From contig OW799236.1 in assembly GCA_941918925.1 (NCBI GenBank), forward strand, positions 82,858,213 through 82,922,212: a stretch of DNA of 64,000 nt. Direction: 5' to 3'. The translations under genes were made by a program, and so were the position numbers. Position 1 is the first letter of the stretch; each line of letters begins with the position of its first letter. Positions 1 through 12,005 of this stretch are shown here, piece by piece. This DNA comes from Phyto melanocephala. Its lineage: Eukaryota > Arthropoda > Insecta > Diptera > Rhinophoridae. Under the pieces are notes generated by a model. The model saw nothing but the letters and a program-made list of their open reading frames with translations, was not told where the DNA came from and ran no database searches.

Positions 1-1717
1 ACTTCTTAGTGTAGTCCCTCTCTCCGTTGTGCAGACCTGTCTAGTTTTATAGTAATTAATGTAAACTTTGAAAAACTTCGTTAAAGCACACTTTAATTGT
101 GTTAGAAAATTTCTAAAACTGTCATTCATTAAGCACATAAACTTTTTATCAAAATTTAAATAATTGCCGTTGATGACTTGATGCGTATGTATTAGAAGCT
201 ATCAATAACATTAAAAATATAGCATAGTTATGGGATACATTTTCATGACAATTGAATAAACGATAATTTTGATAACAAATAAACAGCACACACACATATG
301 TATATACAAATTTTATCAATATTTTCCAAACATCCAATTGCCTAACAACTTCAACATTTTCAATTTTAAAACCAAAACAAAAAAACAACATAAAATTCTA
401 CGTTATAATGTAGTACAACAGCAATAATTGTTGTACATATTTCACAAACACTTTTACAAACGTAATACTAAACAAAACAAAAGCCGGATGCATATAATAA
501 TTATTTTGTTAAATATTAATTTATTATACCTTAAACATACACATATAGATACAAACACGAACACACACACTTGTACATACACCTGTAAACTTTTTGAAAT
601 AACATAAACAAGTCATGCAACACACACTTTATCAATGGAATTAATGTCAGCAGAATAAATTTTTCCCCGAAAATCGAAAAATATTAACGTTACAGCAGCT
701 ACAACACAGAATCACAAGTACACAAAGAAAATGTTTAATGAAAATATGTATGAATGTATGTGTATAGATTTTGAATTCAGAATATTCAATCAGATGAACG
801 AAACCCATTGCTGCCACATAAGAAGATTAAACTTTACAATACTGCATTATATACAATCAAATTTAAATAGCAAATACAGCGAAGGGAAAGAGGAAGTTAA
901 TATGTAGGATGAGGATGTGGAGGACAAAATTATCAAAATATATGTATATTGTTTTTGTGCTTAAATATGATACACATATATGTATATGTACTTAATAATA
1001 TAAATATTTATGAATGTGTGTATATATGTATATACAAGTACAAAATAAATACTTACATACACACCAGCAGTTCCCAAGTGGTGCGCGTAATATTTTCATT
1101 AAAACAAAATTTTAAATATTTTTATAAAATGGAGGAAATTGAGCAAGAGTCTTCTATAAATAAATAGTTTATAGAGATTTCTATTACAAAAAAATATTGT
1201 TAATTTTTTTTAAGCACAAAAAATTTTGGCTTAAAAGTTTTTTAAAAATTGTTCAAATTAAAGAAGAAAATAAAAAATTGTGTGACATATGCCGGCATAT
1301 ATACAAAAACAAAATGCATGTGTTTTTTAAAAGTTGTTTTTGTTGCTGCGACGCATATATGTACCTTATGAATATGCCTTGGCAAAGGGTAGATTTTTTC
1401 AGTTCTTAATAAACTGATCTATAAATAAAATATATATAAAAAAATAATTAGTTACCTACTTTTCGAGATATCTGTATTTTAACATGGACCAAATACCTCA
1501 AAATATTTTCTTTTTTTTATAAACACTAAAAATCAATCAAGTTTGATGGGCTATATCTTCTGAACCAAAAATCTAATTTTAATAAGAGTAATATACTATT
1601 AGGCAATATTCTGTAAAATAAGTATATATTTAGTCGTTTTTAGGGGCACATGAAATTTTTGATTTTTGCAACCACTTGTTACTTGTTCGACAGGCGCCAT
1701 TTTGCGACATTTAGTTA
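1..1717. other. AT-rich spacer without recognisable gene
   Basis: This stretch has short open frames only, none with a recognisable domain or gene-like composition. It contains scattered A/T runs, short CA-rich tracts such as near 540-580, and ATGTATA-type simple sequence around 950-1060. I see no terminal inverted repeats or transposase remnants in it. It ends at the TTAA target site of the piggyBac element. Confidence 0.6.
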
Positions 1718-1894
1718 TTAACCCTCTGCGACTGATGTGTAGTCTAGCAGACACCATCAAATACAAAAGAGTATTTTGTACCGTTATTTTCCAAACATCT
1801 ACTCTCGCGTTTTCTGTACCTTCTTCTTATGTACACATGCGCCTTTTATTGTGTTTAGATCGATTGATGTAAGCACATGTGCCAGTGTAAACGA

Positions 1895-2050
1895 AAAAGT
1901 GTCTGCAAGTCAACCACATCAATATTAAGGTAGGTGTCTGAGAGACAATCACATCAGTATCTTTGTTATATTTTCATAGTGTCTCCTAAACAACATGTCA
2001 GTTAAAATGTTATCCTTTCTTAGTGTCTGCCAAACAACACGTCAGCATTA
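1895..2050 (+). repeat. Subterminal repeats of the piggyBac element
   Basis: Four related motifs beginning GTGTCT and ending near CAtgTCA start close to 1899, 1935, 1979 and 2021. An inverted relative lies at the left tip (about 1731-1751) and another copy near the right tip (about 3436-3462). Their resemblance to the terminal CACRTCAGTCGC sequence suggests transposase-binding sites; that role is inference. Confidence 0.6.
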
Positions 2051-2970
2051 AAATAATGTTATTAGTCGATGCTCGCACATACTTCATTTACAATGCTTAT
2101 ATTTATTATGGTAAAAATTCTGACGGCATAGGGTTAAATGAACAGGAAAGGAAACTGGCAGTACCAACTCAGTCTGTATTGAGACTTGTGAAAGTTGTCG
2201 AAAACTCAAACCGAAACATTACGGCTGACAATTGGTTTAGTTCTATACCACTTACGGAAGCTCTGCTGAAAAAGGGATTAACTTTCTTAGGAACTCTAAA
2301 AAAAAATAAAGCTGAGATACCAGCATCTTTCTTACCGTGCAAAACTAGAGAGGTCGGGAGTTCCATGTATGGTTTTACAAAAGAATATACTCTGCTATCA
2401 TATGTACCGAAAAAAAATAAAGCTGTTCTGTTGATTTCGTCTTCTCACCATTGTCAAGAAATAGATCTTGACACAAAAAAACCTGTTATGATAGTAGATT
2501 ACAACCATACAAAAGGAGGAGTTGACGAAGTAGATAAAAAGTGTTCAATATATTCATGCAGCCGAAAAACTCGTCGATGGCCTATGGCAGTATTTCAAAG
2601 ACTACTTGATATGATTGGTATTAACACCTTTGTTTTATATCAAATGTGTACTGACAGTGATGTAAAAATGAGAAGAAAAACTTTTATTCTTAATCTGGCA
2701 AGAGAATTAGTGCTAGACCATATGAAATTTCGGGTATACAATCACAGGTTGCCACGAGAACTGAGAATGTTGGTCACCAGGGTTCTTGGGAAAGACCTAC
2801 CTCCTCCGCCACCAACTATTCAATCTGCTCCATCAAGTGGAAGAAAACTGTGTTCAATTTGTCCCCCAAAGATAAAAAGGGTAACAAGGTATTGCTGTTG
2901 TGATTGCTTGAAGCCAATTTGCCTCCAGTGCTCCAAGCCTCTTTGCGAAACCAGTCAAGAAAAGTCGTAG
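2023..2970 (+). pseudogene. piggyBac transposase, C-terminal half (DDE_Tnp_1_7 type)
   Basis: The 315-residue frame contains the DDE_Tnp_1_7 catalytic region and the C-terminal cysteine-rich domain of piggyBac transposases. The three catalytic aspartates are present: D16 in LVDARTY, D69 in TADNWFSS and D168 in TKGGVDEVD. The family block CSRKTRRWPMA follows at about 178-188, and a tail with eight or more cysteines (about 277-309) matches the zinc-binding domain that recognises element ends. Full-length relatives have roughly 250 more residues in front. The apparent ATG falls inside a subterminal repeat, so the first dozen codons are not original coding sequence and the true start is lost. The frame has no stops or frameshifts, so the deletion is probably not very old. 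A poly(A) signal AATAAA lies at 3027-3032. Confidence 0.9.
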
Positions 2971-3500
2971 TTTATATATATATATATATATGATCTCAAG
3001 TCTTAAGACTGATAAACTTAAGTAAAAATAAATCAAAATCTTAAACTTTGCCTCATAAATTATAAAATGAACTATTTTTTGTTTGTTAAGTTCTAGCGTT
3101 TAAAGTGCCAATTGAAGCTTATATTTATTTAGTTTTTTAACCAGTGAACTTAATTTTTTTTTTACCAACTCTAAATTTAAGTCTAAATAATAAAGAATTA
3201 AAAACATTTGTTTAAAAAAATTTATTTTTGAGTTTTTTTTTTGCTCTTCTAGTACAGGACTAAGATTTTTACATAAAATTCATGCCATGCCGAAAAATAA
3301 CATAAAACACGAATTTTCGCTATGAATTAGAAAAATAACTACATAAATAATAACTAACACTTATAAACAATTAATAAAAATAGTTTTATTAGTTTTAGAA
3401 AAAGGAACTTTAAAAAATATATGCCATGGAAATGATGTCTGGTAGACTACCACGTCATTAGAATTGCGAGAACTATATCACGTCAGTCGCAGAGGGTTAA

Positions 3501-4533
3501 TCAAACAATATAACTGTTTAAAAAAAATCATTTATATATGTATTTAATGAAATTAAAATTTACTATAAACTCATATAAAACTAAAATCAGAAGGTATAAA
3601 AATTCAAATATTTTATCCAAAATTTAAATAACTAAATAAATAAACATTAATACATTAATTTTAACCAAAAAAAAAACACTAAACATTTAACAAATAGACA
3701 TTCTCAGTAGTGTGAGTTTCGAATAAGGAATTATTTGCTTCAAAATTCATATCGAAAAAATTTATACAGCTTTAGAACAATGTAAGCTTTTAGTAACAAA
3801 AGTTTAAATAAACAAAATAAATTCTGTCACAAAACACTACATTTATGACAAGGGTCATTCATTATACTTTTGATAATAGAAAACATACCGAAAACGGTCG
3901 CTGCGATCAGTGTAGGGAAGGTTATTCAGATTTACCGTAAGCACACATATAACATAGGCTCAAGGGTCTTTGAACTTCTCTGCGGTCAAGAACCTAAGTT
4001 GCATAAAGTTTAGTTCTTGAACATCGACAAGGATGGTTATTAAGTTTTAGAAGCAAAACTTATTACAACAAATCGCTTAACCATTTTAATAAAGAAAAGT
4101 AATAACCACGTTGGGAAGCACTGATTTTAATAAGCGAAAATAGTTGTTCATTAAATTCGATATTTGTAAAGTATATTGAAAACTTTAATGAACATTTTTT
4201 TATATTCACATTCAATAACATGTTTTTGGAATATATTTTGGGAAAATTATTTTTAAGATTTGGAAAAAACTACATATAAAATTGATTTTAATTCTATGAA
4301 ATTTTATGAAAGTTTACTTTCGTATTTTTTAAAATGTTGCCCATAATCATATGTAGTTTTGTTTATACTTTAACAATCATAGCGCAGTCCTACAAAAAAA
4401 TTCTAAAATATTTTTTATTGCATTGTAGTAAAATGTTTTTGAGGTCTGTAACATATTCCAAGCGGAATAATTTTAATTTCCTGCTAGTAATTTCTATTCT
4501 TTGTGTTTTAACTTCTTTATATTCCGTTTATTT
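3501..4533. other. AT-rich spacer
   Basis: No gene, transposase fragment or terminal repeat was recognised here. A somewhat less AT-rich block at about 3890-4050 shows no coding frame I can assign. Confidence 0.5.
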
Positions 4534-5896
4534 TTATACCCGCTACCAAAAAAATGGTGGGGGTATATTCATTTTGTCATTCCGTTTGTAACACATCGAA
4601 ATATCCATTTTAGACCCCATAAAGTATATATATTCTGAATCGGGGTTTGATTTTATGACGATCTAGCTTCGTCTGTTGAAAGCACGATAGAGGTCGCACC
4701 GAAAAAGCTAGGGGGTTCAAATTTTGCCAGAATCTTTCTTATAGACAAGGTTTGTTTGGTATTGAAAAATCGGAATATTAGAAAGAGAGTTATAGCTCGA
4801 AAAGCAAGAGTAGGTCGAAAAAACCGTGTCCTTCGAACATCGAATAAAATGAAATTGTGTCCAAACGCCTTAGCGTAGACTCATGAAACTTCGAATATAT
4901 ATTTCCTGGGTAAAGACAATATTTTCCCCCGAAAATTGTCTAAATCTATGCATTACGAGAGGAGTTATCGATCAAAATGTACGAAAATTTATACCGCACA
5001 GTGTATTTTTCGGTATATTTAAAAACAAAAACTTCATAAAAGCAACGCTTTCTTGTAACATCAAATCAATGTGCCACGCCCACTTTTACGCCCACCTCCC
5101 ATATAACGTTTTAACTAAAATTCATATAATTTATCTATTAATAAAGATTTTGGAATAATAAAGGCCTATATTGAAACACCTCAGTTGTACTCATTCGGAA
5201 AAATAACTTTGACACGCCTACTATAACGCCCACTTTTCACGTTATCTACCGTTAATGAAATTTAAAAGCTCATACAACCGCTAAAATTAGAGGTATGATG
5301 ATAAATTTTGCTACGTATATCCCAATAGGCAATGTCATTACTGTGCTAGAAAATTAAGGTGCCACGCCCACTTTTACGCCTACCTCCCATATAACGTTTT
5401 ACCTAAAATTCATATAAATTCTCTATTAATAAAGATTTTGGAATAATAAAGGCCTATATTGAAACACCTAAGTTGTGCTCTTTCGCAAAAATAAGTTTTA
5501 AACACGCTTACTATAACGCCCACTTTCACTTTTGAATTGTGTCCAGACGCATAAACGTAGTCATGAAACTTCGAATATATATTTATCGAGCCAAAAGAAT
5601 ATTTTTCCCTGAAAATCGCTTAAATCTATGAATTAGGAAAAGAGTTATAGATAAAAATGTACGAAAATTTATACCGCACAGTGTATATTTCAAATTTAAA
5701 ACGTAATAAAACTGACAAAACTATATGTACGATTCTGAAATTTTGCAAACATGGCTGTTTGGTCAAAGTCTTCGTTATAACGGAAAATAGATGTGCCACG
5801 CACACTTTTTTCCTTAAATTTTTATAAAAATATATTAGTCATATATATTAGCATTTATTCATCTTACACTGCGCCATTTATTGTACTGTAGCTAAA

Positions 5897-5916
5897 TCTA
5901 TATATATAAAAGTGAA

Positions 5917-5965
<49 letters not shown>

Positions 5966-6666
5966 GCTATAGACTCCGAAACTGTAAAACCGATCGGACT
6001 CAAACTTTGGCATGTTGTTGTACACATACCAGGGAGTGTTTATGGGTAGAAAAAAGTGGGCGGGGCCACGCCCATAAAAATTAGTAATCAGTTTTAGCTA
6101 CTTGCACTTGACCGATTTTTCTGAAACTTTGCACACATATCGAGCTGTCATGACTAAATAATTTCGTGATAAGAAAAGTGGGCGGGGCCACGCCCCTAAA
6201 AAAGTTTTAATTTTGAGGTACTTGCACTGGACCGATTTTTCTGAAACTTTGCACACATACTAAGCTGTCATAACCATATATTTTCGTGATTAGAAAAGTG
6301 GTCAGGGCCACGCCCATAAAAAAAGGTTTTAATTTTGAAGTACTTGCACTGGACTGATTTTTCTGAAACTTTGCACACATACTAAGCTGTCATAACCATA
6401 TATTTTCGTGACTAGAAAAGTGGGCAGGGCCACGCCCATAAATAAAAGTTATAAGTTTGAGGTACTTGCACTGGTCCGATTTTTCTAAAGCTTTGCACAC
6501 ACACTGAGCTGTCATGACTTTACAATTTCGTGATTAGAAAAGTGGGCAGTGCCACGCCCATAAAAAAAGTTATAATTTTTAGGTTTTCGCACTTGATATT
6601 CAAAAATAATTCAGAATGCATTTTGATTCATTAAGGGGCGTAGCAACGCGCGCCGGGTTTGGCTAG
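5897..6666 (+). mobile_element. Non-autonomous Helitron, family D, copy D1
   Basis: It starts TCTATATATATAAAAGTG, carries a (TG)n run at 5921-5963, and ends in CGCGCGCCGGGTTTGGCTAG with T following. 5' TC, 3' CTAG and insertion between A and T are the Helitron hallmarks. The body is about four units of roughly 121 bp, each containing a near-palindrome of the type GTGGGCGGGGCCACGCCC and the block ACCGATTTTTCTGAAAC. No coding sequence. The undamaged target site is present at about 7055-7085. Confidence 0.93.
5921..5963 (+). repeat. (TG)n microsatellite inside Helitron 5' end
   Basis: About 21 uninterrupted TG units directly after the conserved GTGAAACTC of the Helitron 5' end. The equivalent position in copies D3 and D4 holds an AC run on the plus strand. 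Confidence 0.95.
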
Positions 6667-6871
6667 TATAAGATAAAGATGATAAGATAGATGACTCTAC
6701 TAGCAACTACTATATGGCACGCTAACAACTTAAGCTTATGTTCTCCTGAAGTTATGCTCTATTAAAAATGGGAATTTAGGAAAATTTTGACCTAAATAAA
6801 AAAAAATTATCTCTAAACATTATAAACAATTTATTTTCATGTACTAATGGCTAACAAATAAAACAAATAAA

Positions 6872-7254
6872 ATAAAACTGACAAAACTATATGTACGATT
6901 CTGAAATTTTGCAAACATATTTTTTTGGTCAAAGTCTTCGTTATAACGGAAAATAGATATGCCACGCACACTTTTTTCTTTAAATTTTTACAAAAATATA
7001 TTAATCATATATATTAGCATTTATTCATGTTACACTGCGCCATTTATTGTACTGTAGCTAAATATAAGATAATGATGATAAGATAGATGACTCTACTAGC
7101 AACTACTGGATGGCATGCTAACAACTTATGCTTATGTTCTCCTGAAATTATGCTCTATTAAAAATGGGAATTTAGGAAAACTTTGACTTAAGTAAAAAAA
7201 AATTATCTCTAAACATTATAAACAATTTATTTTCATGTACTAATGGCTAACAAA
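6872..7254 (+). repeat. Tandem duplicate of family-B core, unoccupied by the Helitron
   Basis: This segment repeats the sequence around D1 almost exactly, without the 770-bp insert: GTAGCTAAATATAAGATAA here against GTAGCTAAA-Helitron-TATAAGATAA in the first copy. A related piece recurs at about 18480-18730. Confidence 0.85.
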
Positions 7255-7602
7255 TTTTAAAATTATACAAAACTTATTTGGTTTGAAAATCTTTTAAAAG
7301 CAAAATGTTATAGAAGTTTAAAAATCAAAATCTTACTAATAAATTTCCCGTTTTAGAAAAATGCAGAGAATGTATATTTTAAATCACCCTGTGGCCCTTA
7401 TAATTTAACCTTAAATTCACTTTCTTCCTCTTAAATTCATGTAAATTCGCTATGAATAAAGATTTTGGAATACTAAAGGACTATATTGAAATATCTAAGT
7501 TATGTTTATTAGCAGAAACTTTATTGACACGCGTATTTTAACGGCCACTTTCATTGAAAGACTAAATTTATGAAAACATTTTACTAGCATACCGAAGTTA
7601 TA

Positions 7603-8190
7603 ATTGGTGGTTTAATTTTAAGGGACTATGTTGATTTTGAAATTATGAAATTATTATCATTTATTTTTATAATGATAATATTTGTATGCTTCAATTATGT
7701 ATGGAACAAAATATCGGCCAAATGGCCCCCCAACCTAGGCGGCACACCACGATCCGATAGTCCAAATTTTCAATGACACTGTTGATGCTCGATTGTTGGG
7801 CACGATGATGAGTCGATGTTGCTTGCTCGTTTGCCACGTTATCGTGAAAAACAGCAATGTTTCCCATTCAACGAACTAAGATGGCATTTACATTTCATAC
7901 AGACCTGCTTTGCAGACATTTAAATATTTTTTACAATTCTCACGATTGTGGACGAATTCGAACGATTATGTTGACCAAAAGAATCACGAAGTGCACAAAA
8001 TGCATTTTGATTTGAACGCCCATTTTTATAAAAATCTTTAATATTTAAAAGCGTTGCTCGATTGCGTATCTTTCCACGGTTCAAATTGAGTTAGTCTGAG
8101 ATTGAGAAATGTCAAATGAAATACAAGAAAAAAGTTGAAGGTTAGATGTGGTTCACCTTAAACATGAGCCCTTAAAATTTAACCACCCTC
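7603..8190 (-). mobile_element. Internally deleted mariner-type MITE nested in B1
   Basis: The inverted ends are of the type GAGGGTGGTTAAATTTTAAG, diverged at the left tip, and flanked by TA (7601-7602 and 8191-8192). On the minus strand the interior keeps a degraded N-terminal helix-turn-helix stretch and a C-terminal GHLADI-like tail of mariner transposases, with the catalytic middle deleted. The same insertion sits at the same place in B4, B5 and B6. Confidence 0.75.
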
Positions 8191-8337
8191 TACAAAGAAA
8201 GTGATACATATTTTATTATAAAGAGATTATTTCATAATGATTAACAAAATAATAAATATTGTGCTTTAAATGTACACAAAATTGGTGGTGGGTATAAAAG
8301 ATTCGGCACAGCCGAATATAGTGCTCTTACTTGTTTA

Positions 8338-9122
8338 TTATACCCTTCACCTGTGGTGCACAAGGGTATATATAGCTTTGTCATTCCGTTTGTAATTTCT
8401 ACAATTTTCATTTCCGACCCCATAAAGTATATATTTTCTGAAAGCTTATGAATAGAGGAGTCGATTAAGCCCTGACCGTCTGTCCGTCTGTCCGTCTATC
8501 CGTCTGTCCGTCTGTCCGTCTGCCCGTCTGTCCGTGTGTTGGTTGAAATCAACTTTTAGAAGCAACTATATGTTCCTCAGATCTGTATATGGTATCAATC
8601 TCTTGAAAATATCCAGGAATGAATCGCTATTGAAATTCAGCACAATCGCCCCATAACTTTCTGAGATATGAGCAAAAAACCACGACCACCTCGTTTTTTT
8701 TCACAATTACAACAACAACATACATACATACATACATGTAAAAAACATACCAAACAAAAAAAAATTACAAAAAAAAAAATATTAAAAATAAGAAAAAAAT
8801 AATAAAAAAAACTACAAAAAAAAAATTTTAAAAAAATTTAAAAAAAAATTTTAAAAAATTTTTTAAAAATTTTTATAAAAAAATTTTTTAAAAAAATTTA
8901 AAAAAAATTTAAAAAAAATATAAAAAAAATAATAATATATTAAATAAAATAAAATAAAATTTTTTTGGCTCAGCTGGGATTCGATGCCACATTTATTCTA
9001 ACGTGTACGTATGCACGTATTTTATATGGGATGAATGGTGATACAAACAATTGTTATTGCATGACTACACGTTGTGAAGGGTATATAAGATTCGGCACGG
9101 CCGAATATAGCACTGTTACTTG
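8338..9122 (+). mobile_element. DINE-1/Helentron-like element, family C, copy C1
   Basis: It starts TTATACCCTTCACCTGTGG with AAGGGTATATATAG, and ends GTTGTGAAGGGTATATAAGA plus the hairpin TTCGGCACGGCCGAA and ACTTG, followed by T. Within it lie a CCGTCTGT array (about 8470-8530), a CATACATACA block and a long A-rich tract (about 8755-8960). It lies four bases downstream of B1. No coding capacity. Confidence 0.85.
8470..8532 (+). repeat. (CCGTCTGT)n short tandem array
   Basis: Imperfect 8-bp units TCCGTCTG in the 5' part of C1. The reverse complement (CAGACGGA) recurs near the 5' ends of family-B copies. Confidence 0.9.
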
Positions 9123-9799
9123 TTTTTAAATAATCTTGAGTTGTGTATTTTTTTAAAACGAAAATCTATTGGAGCAAACACTTATAGATGCTCTTAAAGT
9201 ATGAACGTTCACCGCTATTTGTTGTAAATAATGCAAATAGAAAGCCTAAATTAGTTCTATTTGTGACACTAAAACTAGATTTCCTTTTTTAAACAACGCA
9301 AAATACATATTAAATTCTACTACCGATCGGCGACTTGCTTGTATAAGTAGAAGCAATAATTTTATTATGATCCTTTCTCAATTTCTATTTAAACCAGTTT
9401 AAAATATCAGAGACATCGAGTCTAAAGTTTTAGGTACCAAACTATATGTCAAACAGTGTAATAAATCATAAATTTTGAATGATGTTAGTTTCTCTTATTA
9501 TTAATAAATTTTAGAACTCATTAACATTTTCCAAAAAGATTTATTTCCTGTTAAAAATTTTATTAATTGAAATAAGCAATAGATTAAAAGCCGCTACAAC
9601 ATTTTTATTTAAATCAACTTTTAGTAAATTCCACTTTTATGAGCAAGGGCGTCAACATTGCACGCAAAGAAAAAATATGGTTGTGGTAACCATAATCGAA
9701 GAGGAACATACTATGATTGAATTGTATTTTTATCGTTAAAACAAATAATGGTTACCAGTTATCATTATTATGTTTAATTGAAGTATAATGCAATAATAA
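9123..9799. other. AT-rich spacer
   Basis: No coding frame. From about 9661 the sequence ACGCAAAGAAAAA begins a possible inverted repeat whose partner lies at about 11885-11912. Confidence 0.5.
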
Positions 9800-11305
9800 T
9801 CTATATATATAAAAGAGTATCTTGACTGACTGACTGACTGATTCATCATCGCACAGCCCAAACGCAAATAGCTAGAGACATGAAATTTGGACAATCGGTT
9901 CCTCTTTCGATGTATAGCTCCACTAAGAAGGATTTTTTTTTGGAAATTCGTACTTAAAGGGGGTAAAAAAAGGTAAAAAGGGTAAATCGGTAATTTTATA
10001 TCTGCTAAACTAAAAACGATACAAATAAAATTGAAAACGAATTGTAATTTGCACAAAAAATAAGCTGAAAGGCGTCTGACCTCTTTTTTAAATTTCAACC
10101 CCAAAGGGGAAAAAACGGGTAAAGACTGTAATTTGGTACTTTTTTGGAGCCGTATGTAACTTCCACATACATACAGCTAGGAAAAAAATTTAAACTGTTT
10201 TAAGTAATCCGCGAAAAAATATTAATAGGAATTCGGCACTTTTTTCAAATTCGCATGTATAAGGGGTAAAAATTGTCCCTTTTTTGGTACTTTTTTTAAA
10301 AGAAACTTTTCTAATATTATTCAATGGGACAAAATTTTATATATTATTATATTATTATATATTATTATTGCCTAATAGAATATGGACAATTATTTAGGTG
10401 AAGTTTTTGGAAACTTTTTTGAGGACAAAAAAGGTACCAAAAAGGGGAAAATTCCGTAAAATGTATGTAATTCCTAATTTGACGGCCAATTTTCACAAAA
10501 TTTAAATTGGGATTTTACCAGACATAAAAAATTACGTAATTTAGTAAAAATTGAAACACATTCATAACAGGGTAGAAAGGGGAAAAATCGGGAAAAGAGT
10601 TTGGTACTTTTTAGAACATAATTACTTTTTTGCAAAAAAGAGTAGATTTAATGACTTTAAATCATGTCTATTAAAATATTTTGTTACATAGATATTTAAA
10701 CATTTTTAACTTGGAATTTGGAACTTGGACCAAAAATGTACTTTTTCGCATTTCTGTGGTACTTTTTGTATTTTCTACGTTTATAAAGGTAGAATTGTAA
10801 AATAAAGGACTATTGATACAATATAAGACTAAAAATGTTATGGTCGGCCAAAAAGGTACTTTTTTTAATTTTGTATGGTACTTTTTGTATTTTCTATTTT
10901 TTTGAAGGTAGGATTGTACAATCAAGGACTTTTGATTCCAGGTGAGACTAAAAATGTTATGGGCGACCAAAAAGGTACTTTTTTGAATTTCTATGATACT
11001 TTTTGTATTTTCAACGTTTGCGAAGCTAGAATTTTGAAATTAAAGACTATTGATACAAGGTGAGACTGAAAATGTTATGGGCGACCAAAAAGGTACTTTT
11101 TTGAATTTTTTTGGTACTTTTTGTGTTTTCTACGTTTTTGAACGTAGGATTGTACAATCAAGGACTTTTGATTCCAGGTGATAAATTGAATCAGAGATAC
11201 AAATTTATATAACTTTAACCAAAAATATTTAATAATAATAAACAGAACTGGAGTTTTCAATAAATAGTAAGAACTGCGCTATCGAAGTAGCGGGTTAAAT
11301 GTTAG
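9800..11305 (+). mobile_element. Non-autonomous Helitron, family G
   Basis: It begins TCTATATATATAAAAGAG directly after an A, and ends with the hairpin CGCTATCGAAGTAGCG, then GGTTAAATGTTAG before T. The final CTAG has become TTAG. The interior has AAAAAGGTACTTTTTT blocks and four 118-bp tandem units. Open frames in it follow the repeats and are not genes. Confidence 0.8.
10758..11190 (+). repeat. 118-bp tandem repeats in Helitron G
   Basis: Units start at about 10758, 10877, 10995 and 11113 (spacing 118-119), each with GGTACTTTTTGTATTTTC, then GGACTNTTGATNC and AAAATGTTATGG. Confidence 0.88.
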
Positions 11306-12005
11306 TATATACATATATAACTACAATTTAAATCACCGACAATCTTTGCTTTTTTACGGCAAATTATTGTCTTTTGCTGCAACATACACTTGCTGATTGT
11401 ACTTGGCAATTTAATTGCAATTTTTATACCAATATTTTTTACATTTTCTCGTTTATTTTTGAATTTTCTTGAATTTTTCAAAATTTTTTGACATTTTTTG
11501 ACATTTCAAACTTTTGCAATAATAAAAATTTATTCAGCAAGAAGAAGGACATTTGAAATAAAATTATTGTTAAAAAAAATCATAGCTTGATTAATTTGTA
11601 ATCATACTGTTGTCTCACCTATTATTTAAGGATTATTTGTAATTTTTAATGCTTTTAAATATATTATTTTTGTCGCACTAATTTTTTAAATCATACTATT
11701 TTTAAATGAACACCATTTTAAAATTTTTATGAAAAGTAAACATTAAATGATACAATTCAAACAAATGCTTGATTACCGTGACAAAATATATGATGAAGTG
11801 AAACAAAAATAACTATTACTTGTTTTTGACAAACCAATATTGTTATAGAAACTATAATATGACCGTCGTGATCATATTGTAACCATGGTTTTTCTTTGCG
11901 TTTGTGTAATGATCAGTAATGTTCACTTATGCTAGGCACACAACTGAGACGGATGACGAATTTTTTGCTGCGAATAATCGTCGTCAAAGATATAACACAC
12001 TTGTA

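Larger units (their letters stand above)
1722..3496 (+). mobile_element. piggyBac-family DNA transposon, internally deleted, with TTAA target site
   Basis: Seen: TTAA at 1718-1721 and 3497-3500 flank inverted ends. The left end reads CCCTCTGCGACTGATGTG and the right end is its reverse complement with one mismatch. The interior encodes the C-terminal half of a piggyBac transposase. Known: piggyBac elements always insert at TTAA and duplicate it. At 1775 bp the element is shorter than typical autonomous copies because the N-terminal coding half is absent. A subterminal repeat of the form GTGTCTGCNAANNAAC followed by CACRTCA occurs near both ends. The copy is probably immobile by itself but has structurally intact ends. 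Confidence 0.93.
4534..8333 (+). mobile_element. DINE-1/Helentron-like element, family B, copy B1
   Basis: It begins TTATACCCGCTACC followed by the mirrored TGGTGGGGGTATA, and ends GGTGGTGGGTATAAAAGA, then the hairpin TTCGGCACAGCCGAA, then GTGCTCTTACTTG before a T run. This is the layout of DINE-1/Helentron elements: inverted subterminal motifs, a 3' hairpin and insertion in a T run. The core contains diverged repeats with CACGCCCACTTTTACGCC and similar GC-rich motifs. Nested inside are a Helitron (5897-6666) and a mariner MITE (7603-8190). Part of the core is duplicated (about 5700-5896 plus 6667-6858, versus 6872-7254). Confidence 0.8.
9661..11912. mobile_element. Possible TIR element split by Helitron G
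   Basis: The left motif ACGCAAAGAAAAAATATGG (9662 onward) and the right motif CATGGTTTTTCTTTGCGT (ending about 11902) are imperfect inverted repeats that continue inward with GTAACCATAAT-like sequence. No clear target duplication was found. Removing the Helitron would leave an element of about 750 bp. Confidence 0.35.

Noticed and set aside
4334..4591. 85-residue frame with hydrophobic stretch
   Set aside because: Composition is typical of AT-rich chance frames, and its end reads into the B1 terminus.
8965..8990. tRNA-like sequence (GGGATTCGATGCCAC / GTGGCATCGAATCCC) in family-C elements
   Set aside because: It resembles a T-loop/B box, but the five-base stems do not pair and no D-arm or anticodon arm can be drawn nearby.
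10671..11260. Open frames on both strands
   Set aside because: They are products of the 118-bp tandem repeats of Helitron G, with repeated phrases and no domain.
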